From the NCBI RefSeq assembly GCF_000611645.1, contig NW_014012962.1, forward strand, positions 1 through 14,301: a DNA stretch of 14,301 nt. The letters are read 5' to 3'. The position numbers and the translations under genes are program-made. Origin of the DNA: Monoraphidium neglectum (Eukaryota; Chlorophyta; Chlorophyceae; Sphaeropleales; Selenastraceae). Of this stretch, positions 1 through 7,956 are shown one piece after another; position 1 is the stretch's first letter; each line of letters starts with the position of its first letter. The notes beneath the pieces were generated by a model, which was given only the letters and a program-made list of their open reading frames with translations, had not been told where the DNA came from and ran no database searches.

Positions 1-2
1 CG

Positions 3-638
3 TTCGGCGCGGGCACGACGACCGGCGGCGGCTGCGTGTTCCGCGCGGCCGGCGAGGGCGGCCCGGGCGCGTGCCCGCCGCTGCGGCGCGGCAGCACCGT
101 CACGCCCGTGGGCGTGAGCCTGCGGCCCTCCAGCGAGTCCTCCTGGATCGCCGCGCCCCCAGCCGCGGCGCCCGCGCCAGCGCCCGCGCCCGCGGCGCTC
201 GGCTTGTCGGACCTGCCGCCGCGCCGCAAGCGGCCGGTCCACGCGCCCAACTGGCTGAGCGGCGACTTGAGCGGCCTCGCCGCCGCAGCAGCACGGCCGC
301 TGGCGCGGTCCTTGAGCTTCACGTCTTATGAGCTGGGGCAGGTGCTGCGGCGCGTCACAATTGAGTGCGACGCGCCCGCGCCACCGCGCGAGGACGCGCT
401 GGGGGCCGCGGCGCCGCCGCTTTTCGCGCCCCCGCCGCCCCCGCTGCCCGCGGCGCCGTTGCGGGTGCCGGCCCCGCCGCCGCCGCGGCTGCGCGGGCAA
501 GAGCAGCAGCAGTCGGTGCCGGCGGCGTGTGCGGCGCCGGCCTGCGCGCAGCAGCGGCATCATGCGGAGCAGCACGTCGCTGCCTGCAGGCTAGGCCAGG
601 GGCTGCCTTGTGCGCGGCAGGGGGAGCCAGTGGGATGA
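3..638 (+). CDS. 3' part of an unrecognised Ala/Pro-rich protein (5' end outside the window)
   Basis: The frame is open from the left edge for 211 codons and ends at TGA 636-638. The GTG at 36 is not a real start, because the frame continues upstream of it. The protein is low in complexity: Ala/Pro runs around residues 50-65 and 130-165, a basic PPRRKRP-type patch, and a short stretch with more normal composition containing NWLSGDLSGL and SLSFTSYELGQVLRR. Third codon positions are strongly G/C in that stretch, which favours real coding over chance. I recognise no domain. An intron near the 3' end cannot be excluded: a second frame closes at 592-594 after SSGIMRSSTSLPAG, so the true C-terminus is uncertain. 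I saw no TGTAA poly(A) signal in the next few hundred bases. The coding strand and frame are likely right; the product is unknown. Confidence 0.5.
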   Translation, partial: FGAGTTTGGGCVFRAAGEGGPGACPPLRRGSTVTPVGVSLRPSSESSWIAAPPAAAPAPAPAPAALGLSDLPPRRKRPVHAPNWLSGDLSGLAAAAARPLARSLSFTSYELGQVLRRVTIECDAPAPPREDALGAAAPPLFAPPPPPLPAAPLRVPAPPPPRLRGQEQQQSVPAACAAPACAQQRHHAEQHVAACRLGQGLPCARQGEPVG

Positions 639-1420
639 AAGAAAGGGCGTCAAGCCTGGCCATCAAACGAGCACCTAGCACATGAACTCGAAGACATCAA
701 CCATGTCATGTCACCTTTGTTGACTGGGGGAGGCGGCCACCCCAGGCCGCGCGTACCTGTGTGCGCACCCCCTCAATGTTTTCACAGCCGCAGCACCGCG
801 TTTTCATGAACCCGGGCCGCTGATGCCGCCACACCGGTCCGCACCTTCCAAGGCGGCTGTTTGCCAACGACGCTCCGACGTGCGGCAGAGCGCGCTCTGC
901 CGATCAAGGGCCAAGGCTGCCAGTGCCCATGTCCATTATTCTCCTCAACCCAGCCGGCGTGGCGATGATAATGCGTCCTTGCCCTGCGCGTGCGGTTTTG
1001 CACGACCTTTGGGCGCAGCCTCAGTGCTGTGGTCAGCGCTGCTCCTGCCTTGGCGCCCCCGCAAACACTCACCGGCGGCGCATGCAGCTGTGCCATGCGC
1101 TGGCATGTGCGACCCTAAACAATCGTTGCTGAATAAAGGCCCATTCTGGAGCGTGCGACAATTCTGTTGCGGCTCTCATTGTATGTTTATACTCAGGACA
1201 CATTTGCGGACCCAGAAACGCATGCTATGCAGGTTCCCTGCTGCAGCAGCTTGCACAACAAGCCCTGTCCCTCGCCTGCCAGGGGCGCACGTACAGCCAC
1301 TTTTCTTTGCGCCTGAAGCATCGCACCTTGGGCCTGAACAGCCATGCCCCATCACGACCCCATGCATCAGCCATTGCGGGGCTGTTGCCAAGGTGCGCTT
1401 TTGGGAGGGCCTCGCACGTA

Positions 1421-1447
1421 AGCTGTGTGTTGGCGCAACACACAGCT
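1421..1447. repeat. Perfect 12-bp inverted repeat with a 3-base loop
   Basis: AGCTGTGTGTTG (1421-1432) and its exact reverse complement CAACACACAGCT (1436-1447) flank a GCG loop. It lies in the middle of the unassigned region, inside open but unconvincing frames on both strands. The function is unknown; it could be a short RNA hairpin or a chance structure. Confidence 0.7.
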
Positions 1448-2239
1448 GCAGTGATGCGTCGTTCTTGCCCCTCCTAAAGCTTGCGGGCCCGCGCCTGCTC
1501 ATGATCTTAGGTACGATATTCATTTCATGCCGGGGGATGCCACGCACAGCAAGCAGCATATGCAGCGTTGACTTTAGGACACTTTTTTGACTTGTGCGAT
1601 GGTGCTTGTCCTGACGGCATACTGTTGTATGCAAGGGCACAGCCGCTGCATTTTCAACAGGACAACAGCACACCTGAGGCTGCTCAAAACACGTGCCGCA
1701 CCCACCCACATGATTCTCTGGCTCATGACACACATGCTGTCCCAAATCATCCGTCACCACTCCCTAATCGCACTTTTCTCTGATGTGCGCATGCACATGT
1801 GCTGTGAATGCCCGCCGGTGCCAAGCTCTGACCTGAAGGCGTGACCAGCCGGTAGGCGGCACGTGGGCAACATGCTAACTCAGCATGAGTCATCATGGCA
1901 CAGCTGCATCCAATGTTGCACTGTGCCAGCACCCTCAACATAGTCTCAGGGGTTTTGCGAAGTACTGAATTTCAAGCCACAGGTCATGAAGGCTGGTGCC
2001 CGTTTTAGTACAGGCGCCTGCGCCGCAGATATAGGCGGCCGGGGATGCTCCGCCCCTTTTGATTGCAGCTTCTGAAAAAAGGAGCACACCCGCTGCGGCT
2101 TTGGATTTGCCAGGTTCATTCAAACCCATTTTCTTGTTACATTCAGTTTAGGACCACAATATCCAGTCAGGTAAAGCACATCATGATTTGTGTTGTTGTG
2201 GCGTGCTAATGTGGGTTGCCAAATGATTTTTCGGACGGC

Positions 2240-2259
2240 GGGGGGGGGGGGGGGGGGGG
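2240..2259 (+). repeat. Homopolymer tract of 20 G
   Basis: An uninterrupted run of 20 G follows GGAC GGC and ends at T2260. It lies in non-coding DNA about 780 bp upstream of the TPR gene. Such tracts can form quadruplexes and are prone to slippage, so the exact length may be an assembly approximation. Confidence 0.9.
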
Positions 2260-2338
2260 TAAGAGTTCGCGCTGACACACAGCTTGGATTAGGGGGCGCA
2301 AGGGCAGTCCGACAGTCCACTCATGATTGTATGAATTG

Positions 2339-2378
2339 GCGCCCTGTCTCAGGTCTTAGTGACAATCGGACAGGGCGC
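2339..2378. repeat. 10-bp perfect inverted repeat with a 20-base loop, followed by TTTT
   Basis: GCGCCCTGTC (2339-2348) pairs exactly with GACAGGGCGC (2369-2378), and T2379-T2382 follow. It has the shape of a hairpin plus T-run, but there is no bacterial-type gene for it to terminate. I cannot assign it to a known RNA class. Confidence 0.6.
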
Positions 2379-3038
2379 TTTTGAAGCCGCCAGCGCACAA
2401 AACAAGTTTCACTTGCACACAGCCGGCGCTGACCCTGGGGTGGGTGTGGATACATCGCACAGCGGATCCAATCGTTACGGTACGGGTGCGCCGGGTCCGC
2501 CTCATCTGGCGCACTTGGCGCACAATGAATCAGTCACTCACATCACGGAAGCACGTGCGATTTTGGCCGCACATCCGAGCGAAGCGCGTGATCTAAGATC
2601 TGGGCTCTTATACGGGAACCCACAAAAAACACTTGTCACAACACCACACAATATCAATTAGTCGTTGTCTGCTGTGAAACTCCTCCGTTCAGAGCTGAGG
2701 CTGCGCGGGAAAGCGGGATTCAACGCACAACAGTACCCAGCGAGCCCCAGCGAGCAGAAGAGACACACTATTCTATAGCAACTAACTGAGAGGTGATGGG
2801 GTATCCCATCAAGCTAGGGGCGCCGCGGCCGCCGATCCGATGCAATGCGGTGCTGTGCGCTGCGAAGAGTACTCTTCTGGGGTGCGGGCACGTAGGGGGC
2901 TTGCAGCGCAAGATCAAGTGCATGGCAGGCAGGCGGTGATACGAAGGCTGCAGCAGCACCTTCTTTGACAAGGCAGCCTCGTGCTGACGTGCAACAAATG
3001 GCGCCGCAACCGATGCACCCCGTCTGGCGCAACTCCAC

Positions 3039-5194
3039 ATGCAGATGGCGGGCGCAACGGACGGCCTGCGGGAGCAGGGCAACGCGGAGTTCCGCAACGG
3101 GGACTTTCTGAAGGCCGCGGCCACCTACACACGCGCGATCAAGGCCAACCCTGGCAGCGGGGTCCTATACAGGTTGGCAGCCGGGGCGAGCCTCCCTCGT
3201 GCAGCATGCGCCGCGCTCAGCGCACACGTTGAGGCGGCGGCAGCTTGCCAATGTCGTGCGTGGTTCTTGAACGGGATGGAGTCTGCTGCAGTGCGCGCCA
3301 GAAGACGTCTGCCTCCCCTTCACATATGTGTCCGCTTGCATAATAACGCACGCACATCCACAGCAATCGCTCCCTGGCGCTCATGAAGCTGAACAAGCTT
3401 TCAAAGGCCCTGAGCGATGCGGAGCAGTGCACCAAGCTGGACCCCGCCAATGCCAAGGGGTGGTTCCGGCGCGCACAGGCGAGCGGACGCACAGGAGAGG
3501 GCGGTCAGGGAGAGGCAGGGCAGCCCCTCGTGTTGCCGGCGCGCCTCATGCGCCTGCACTTGGAATGTGTGCGATGGCGCATGTGAATTGTCGCCGTGAC
3601 GTGAGTAGCTGGTGATATCGAGGCTGAGCCTTTCTAGCCGTGACGGGGCCCCTGACGTTCCTCCACCCGTGTGGCGGCACGCAGATCCTGGAGGCGCAGG
3701 GGCACTTGGAGGAGGTGGGCGGGCGGGGACGCGTCGCGCTCGGCCGGCCATATTGTCCGCCCGTGTGTTGGGTCAGATGCAGAACGACGTTTTTTGTTTG
3801 CAATGCCGCATCAGTCAGTGACGACAAGCGCTCTGCCCGACACCCCCATTTTGCGGTCAGGCGGTGCAAGTGCTGAAGGAGGGCACTGAGGCGGCGGGCT
3901 CTGGGGAGCAGGAGCTGGGGAGGCAGGTCAAGGCCCTAACGCGGAAGCTCAAGGGATGCGGCACCAGCGGCGGGGCCGGCGCGGCAGCGGCGGCAGGCAA
4001 CGCCAAGGCGACGCCCGGCATCAAAGCAATGGCTGCAACAGGGGTGTGTGAAAACGGCGGCAAGGTGCGGGGGCAATGCTTCTGGCTTGCTCGAGCCAGG
4101 CACGGTTTCCGAAAATGCTGGCGGCAGCGGCTGCAGCGCCCGCCTATGAAACGTGCGCCCCAGCTCGTGCCGCGCGCACATGGCTGCAAGCCCATGCCTC
4201 TGTGCACCGCAGGCTCCGGCCTCCGCGGCTGAGGCGGCGGCGCTCGCATTTGCGGACAGCTGGATCGCGTACGCACAGGAACAGCTGCGGCAGCACGGCA
4301 CCGACTTTGCTCCCACAGTCCACTTCATGCCAGGTGACCAGGGGCTTTGGTGGTGGGCCGCGATTGCTAGACCCAGTTGACGCTCGACCACGCAAGCAGG
4401 CAGCGCCGTGATATCCGGTCCTCAGCGCACATCACGCCCGTCTCGCCCCTCCACCGCGCCGCATCGCTTGCAGGCTCGGGCTCCAACACGCCGGAGGAGC
4501 CGCACGAGGCTGCGAGCGTGCAGGGCAAGGGCGCGTTTGCCGACCCGGCGGCGCTGGCTGACTTTGTCAACTTCCTCCGACGCAAGGGCGAGGAGCTGGC
4601 GGCGAGGGCCGTGGTCAGCATCGTGCCCAAGGCTGCGGTCGCCTTCCCGCAGGTGGGCGGCGGGTGCAACAATCTGGGCCCGGATTGATGCGCATTGCGC
4701 GGCCTGGCCCTGGGCCGCTGGTTGCGAGCAGGGGCGTGCTGCACGCTGTCATGGCGCCAAGTCCGTTGATGGTATAAGTGCGCATTGCCACAAGCGCAAG
4801 TCCAAGGATGACCCCCTGGTTGCCGCTGTTTTTGGTTCGCGCATCGCAGATGTGGCTGCAGCAGCTGTGGCCCTATTCACGGGAGCAGGACGGCGTTTTT
4901 CTTCAGCTGCAGGCCGTGGTTCCTGGGCAGGAGGCCAACGCCAAACCTGCTGGCGCCAGCAAGGGCGGAAAGGGCGCCGCTGCACCGGCCGCGGCGCGCC
5001 GCAGGGACGCACCCAAGGCGCGCGCAGACCAGGGCGCTTCGCCCGGCAGCACGGAGGCGGCTGTAGACGCGGGCCAGGTTTCACGGCTGTGGTTTGCGCG
5101 GCTGGGCGAGGCTGAGGAGGGCGGCAGGTTCCGGGCGCGCGCGCTGCACGAGCTGCCTTGCGACCTGGCATTGCTGCCTAGCCTGCTGCGGTGA
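3039..5194 (+). CDS. TPR protein with Hsp70/Hsp90-type carboxylate clamp; seven exons
   Basis: Proposed exons are 3039-3172, 3364-3478, 3685-3714, 3861-4043 (or to 4064), 4213-4333, 4474-4652 and 4850-5194. All junctions keep frame and give 368 residues, or 375 with the longer exon 4, whose AAG|GTGCGG donor is arguably better. Residues 10-103 form three TPR motifs: LREQGNAEFRNGDF, then YSNRSLALMKL, then NAKGWFRRAQ. R11, N15, N46, K76 and R80 fall on the five carboxylate-clamp positions of Hop-type TPR domains, so binding of an EEVD tail of Hsp70 or Hsp90 is a reasonable inference. After an Ala/Gly linker comes a helical region (AFADSWIAYAQEQLR), then FVNFLRRKGEELAARAVV and WLQQLWPYS, a Lys/Ala linker, and a final block with SRLWFARLGEAEEGGRF. 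I cannot assign this C-terminal part. ATG 3045 is an alternative start in good context. This is probably a cytosolic co-chaperone-like protein; no signal peptide or membrane span is visible. Confidence 0.85.
3479..3684 (+). other. GC-AG intron (intron 2 of the TPR gene)
   Basis: The exon before it ends RRAQ with CAG|GCGAGC, and the next exon starts after GGCACGCAG with ILEAQGHLEE. Only this junction restores the third TPR helix pair, and no GT donor in the right phase is seen nearby. GC donors are a known minor class that usually keep good U1 pairing around the cleavage site, as here. Confidence 0.65.
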
Positions 5195-6100
5195 TGGCCT
5201 CATGTGCCGATGATGCGGCACTGTTCGCCTCCTGCTTCCCTTGGTGTGTTCTGACTGTGCTATGTGTTATGGACGCTGGCAAAGGAGCATTCCCCCCGGC
5301 AGCTTCCAGGGAGGGGCGGGTGGATGGACGGGCAACCTTCTCACAGGTGCCCTCTGAGCCTTGTGCTGCCATACATTTTGAAGTAACTCCGGGGTGCTCG
5401 GCATACGTTGCGGGCTGGCTCAGTGCTCGCGGTGGTGGCGAGTGTGGGCTACAGCTGCCATAGCAAGCTGCTGAAGACAAATGACCGCGCTCAGCACCAT
5501 GTGCATGATCTTTGTGCAGCATGGATTGTGCGTCCAGCCGCACATGCAAATCTAAAGGAGACTGCATGGAGGGTTTCAGGCGGGTCGCATCAGGACTGGT
5601 CTCATGGTCACCGCCGACAGCAGCAGCGGCGTGCGACCCCCCTGGGCCACCATGTAGAATCAGCAGGGCAGACCAGCCCGATGCAACATCTGCAATATGG
5701 AAACAAGGTTCCATTACTATTGTTTGGCACCTTCGAGATGCTTGTAACAGCCTACAAAACCGACCGATCCTCGTCACACCCACGGCTCTGCCGCTCCCAT
5801 TCCGCTCCCGCGAGTACAAAAAAGCCGCACTGCTCATACAAATCATTAGCTTGTCGTAACAAAGAACTCCTACAACCTTCTCACAAGCCTCCACCGTCCA
5901 CGTACAAGCAGCAAGGTGAGGGTTTCCTCTCTTTGGGCGAGGCCTGCCCAGCTTGAGTGCCTCGATCCTTCAGAAGCATGAGTCGCGCATCTTGAAGGCT
6001 CGTAGATTCCGTGCGGCCGCTTGCTACGGCTTACATGGATCTGCGCTAGTCGTCCAAGTTGACCGCACCTCCACCATACGTTTCAACCTCCACTGGCAGC
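5195..6100. other. Intergenic DNA and probable 3' UTR of the TPR gene
   Basis: No coding region is supportable between the TPR stop and the small gene at 6101. The first half is probably the TPR 3' UTR, if the TGTAA at 5743-5747 is used. The remainder should hold the promoter and 5' UTR of the small gene; I see no distinctive element in it. Confidence 0.45.
5743..5747 (+). terminator. Candidate TGTAA poly(A) signal for the TPR gene
   Basis: This is the first TGTAA on the plus strand after the TPR stop, 548 bases downstream. TGTAA is the usual chlorophyte poly(A) signal, and 3' UTRs of this length are not unusual in green algae. Its use here is inferred. Confidence 0.4.
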
Positions 6101-6331
6101 ATGGGCAAGAAGACCAAGCCCACGGAGGCTGCGGCCGCGCCCGCCGCTGCCGCCGCGCCTGGCAAGGCACCGAAGCCGGTATGTCTTGTTTGCCACGATG
6201 CCGCAACCGCTGTGCACGGGGCTTTTGGTCTGCATGCAGCAGCTGATACAGCGTGCATGGGCACGCTGTCTGGGCAAGTGCGTGAAGGGAGGGTCAACCT
6301 GGTGATTGAATGCCCCAACCCCCTCCCCCCG

Positions 6332-6373
<42 letters not shown>

Positions 6374-6503
6374 GCCTTCCGTGTTGCTGCATGCTTTCGA
6401 CCCAATCGCAAGCTGCTCATCGTGCCTGCCTTGCATGCACCGCCCTGCACAACCGCCATCGCAGGAGAAGGAGGAGAAGAAGAAGGGCGGCAAGAAGAAG
6501 TGA
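6101..6503 (+). CDS. 38-residue Lys/Ala-rich microprotein, two exons
   Basis: Exon 1 (6101-6178) begins with ATGGGCAAGAAG, in a good context (CAGC before ATG, G at +4), and encodes MGKKTKPTE followed by an Ala-rich run and GKAPKP. The donor CCG|GTATGT and the acceptor CCATCGCAG|GAG join it in phase 0 to exon 2 (6465-6503), which encodes EKEEKKKGGKKK and a TGA. The product has 12 Lys and 10 Ala among 38 residues, and no hydrophobic segment. Both ends share the same Lys-rich character although they lie in different genomic frames, which supports the splice. A TGTAA follows 65 bases after the stop. I do not recognise the family. The N-terminus loosely recalls basic ribosomal-protein extensions, but there is no core domain. 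More exons upstream, or a false prediction from low-complexity sequence, remain possible. Confidence 0.5.
6333..6370 (+). repeat. (CA)19 microsatellite in the intron of the 38-residue gene
   Basis: Nineteen uninterrupted CA units run from 6333 to 6370, directly after a C-rich stretch, within the intron 6179-6464. Dinucleotide CA repeats are common in chlorophyte introns and UTRs, and this one is likely polymorphic in length. Confidence 0.95.
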
Positions 6504-6568
6504 AGAGGCCAATGCATCATGAAACACAATAACTGCTCAAAAACGCACGTCTGACTGTATCACCATCG

Positions 6569-6573
6569 TGTAA
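6569..6573 (+). terminator. TGTAA poly(A) signal for the 38-residue gene
   Basis: TGTAA lies 65 bases after the TGA at 6501-6503, a normal distance for a chlorophyte 3' end. Its position supports the proposed small gene. Confidence 0.55.
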
Positions 6574-7706
6574 CAGCAACAACTCAATCATCTGGTCTTT
6601 GACACTGCGTGTGGTGGCCCTGACTGGGATCAGCAGGGCTGGGCAGCACGAGCAGAACTGGTCTGTTCCTGTTACCAGCTGTACGACCTGCACAGTGCCA
6701 GCTCATCAGCATCTTGAGCAAAGCGATGCAGTATGGGAGGGTACAGCAGACAGCAGCGTCAGCTGTTTTCAGGTTTTCACAGAAAATACTTGTTGCCAGC
6801 TCTGGTGCTTGCTCGCTGGGGCCTGCAATGAATGGTCTAGAAACAGGATGTTTCAGCGAAGCCCACATGTGCGTTGCTGGTGAGCTGGGCTGGGGCCACT
6901 CATTGCGCGTGCGACCCTGGCGGAGGAAGCACAACCCAAGCTGCGCTGCTGTTGTCATCAAGTGCCTGTAAAACTTCATAGCTGAGCCCACGCGCACATG
7001 GCTGGCTCACCATTGTGGTGGGGTCGGCGTTCCCTCAAGTCCTGACGGCATTCAGGCGCTCCTGCAGTCGTGCCGCCAGCTGCTTTGGCTCCGGCTCAAG
7101 TTGCTGGGCTGGGGCCACCACTTGCGCCACGCATGGGCAACTGAGGCATGGAGGCATGAGCAGCTGTCGTGCCCAGCCACCGCCATATGCGAGCTGAACA
7201 CTCAGCATGCTTGCTCGCATGCAGGAAAGCGGTCTGAACCAGGTGGGTTTGTCGCTACGCCCACACACTGTGTGGGCATGCCTGCCCTGCCTTGACCGCC
7301 CTCAACTCTGCCAACCGCGCCCGCCGCAGCGCGCGCACCGGCACGCGCTTGCTGCTGTGTTTGCCGTCCTTTTTGCGTGTTCACGTCGTTGAGATTAAGC
7401 TGCCAGATGTCTGCTGCGTTTCCATTGCCCTTGGGTGCGGCACAGTGCACAGGGATCCGTGCAGGAGTTTGCATATGCCAATACGCGCGCGCATTGCATA
7501 GGCTGACCCAACTTGGGCCTTCAAAAGCACATGGTATGACTGGAGGGCTGCGGAGGGGCTTTCAAGCTATGATTAGATGAATGGGCAAAGGGCTGCAGGC
7601 AAGCAAACTTATCCCAGCCCATCCTTGCTCAAATTTTGAACAGCTGCACTGTAGACGCATGGGTGGAAAAGGGCTTGGATTCAGTGAGCAGGGACGGCGG
7701 GGGAAT
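6574..7706. other. Intergenic region between convergent genes
   Basis: The small plus-strand gene and the minus-strand RPN9 gene converge on this stretch. Frames here are short and of mixed codon composition, and I recognise nothing in them. A plus-strand frame at 6714-6971 closes inside a TGTAA (6967-6971), but its product resembles no known protein. A 7-bp inverted repeat with a 3-base loop lies at 7260-7276, and a 16-bp direct repeat lies at 6884-6899 and 7103-7118. Confidence 0.4.
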
Positions 7707-7711
7707 TTACA
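7707..7711 (-). terminator. Candidate TGTAA poly(A) signal for RPN9 (minus strand)
   Basis: The plus-strand TTACA reads TGTAA on the minus strand, 218 bases beyond the proposed RPN9 stop codon. This is consistent with the 3' end of that transcript. Confidence 0.5.
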
Positions 7712-7929
7712 GCGTGCCACAAGCGCCAGCAGCCAGCAGATGATGCGGATTGGTCCACAAAATCGTGGAATGGCACAGCAGCAACACCGTTGCCACATGC
7801 GTGCTCCTCAGCAACCAACAGCGTGGGCTTTCATGAAGGCCGCTGCTGCAGGGCCTGCATCATGCGCTGTGGCGAAGGGCGCAGCCCAGCCAAGCATACA
7901 ACAGCAGCCTCTGTCCGCTGGCATGCTGA

Positions 7930-7956
7930 CTAGACCTCAGCGACGCCGATCGTCTC
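7930..7956 (-). other. RPN9: Proposed 27-base terminal exon of RPN9
   Basis: Exon 6 ends TLEQ at a strong donor (CAG|GTGAGG, 8178/8177). An acceptor at 7957-7958 (CTCAACCCCAG) opens ETIGVAEV and a TAG, giving a tail of the length and acidic/hydrophobic nature usual for RPN9. The alternative acceptor near 8153, CTTTTTTCCCAG, would give a 39-residue tail unlike the family. Confidence 0.6.

Larger units (their letters stand above)
639..3038. other. Long intergenic region without a supportable gene
   Basis: These 2.4 kb separate the left-edge gene from the TPR gene. Reading frames here are Cys/His/Ser-rich with mixed third-codon bases, and none resembles a family I know. The longest, 823-1590 on the plus strand (255 codons), overlaps a 194-codon frame on the minus strand at 1176-1760. 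Neither has convincing exon borders or a nearby TGTAA. The region holds a perfect hairpin at 1421-1447, a G20 tract at 2240-2259 and a 10-bp inverted repeat at 2339-2378. The last few hundred bases should contain the promoter and 5' UTR of the TPR gene, but I see no recognisable promoter element. Confidence 0.5.

Noticed and set aside
1131..1136. AATAAA after the left-edge gene
   Set aside because: It lies nearly 500 bases beyond the stop, and chlorophyte genes generally use TGTAA rather than AATAAA.
6714..6971. Plus-strand 85-codon frame ending in a TGTAA
   Set aside because: No recognisable domain, mixed codon use, and the TGTAA coincidence alone is weak.
6884..7118. 16-bp direct repeat (6884-6899 and 7103-7118)
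   Set aside because: The repeat is short and simple in composition (CTGGGCTGGGG type), with no target-site duplication or element between the copies.
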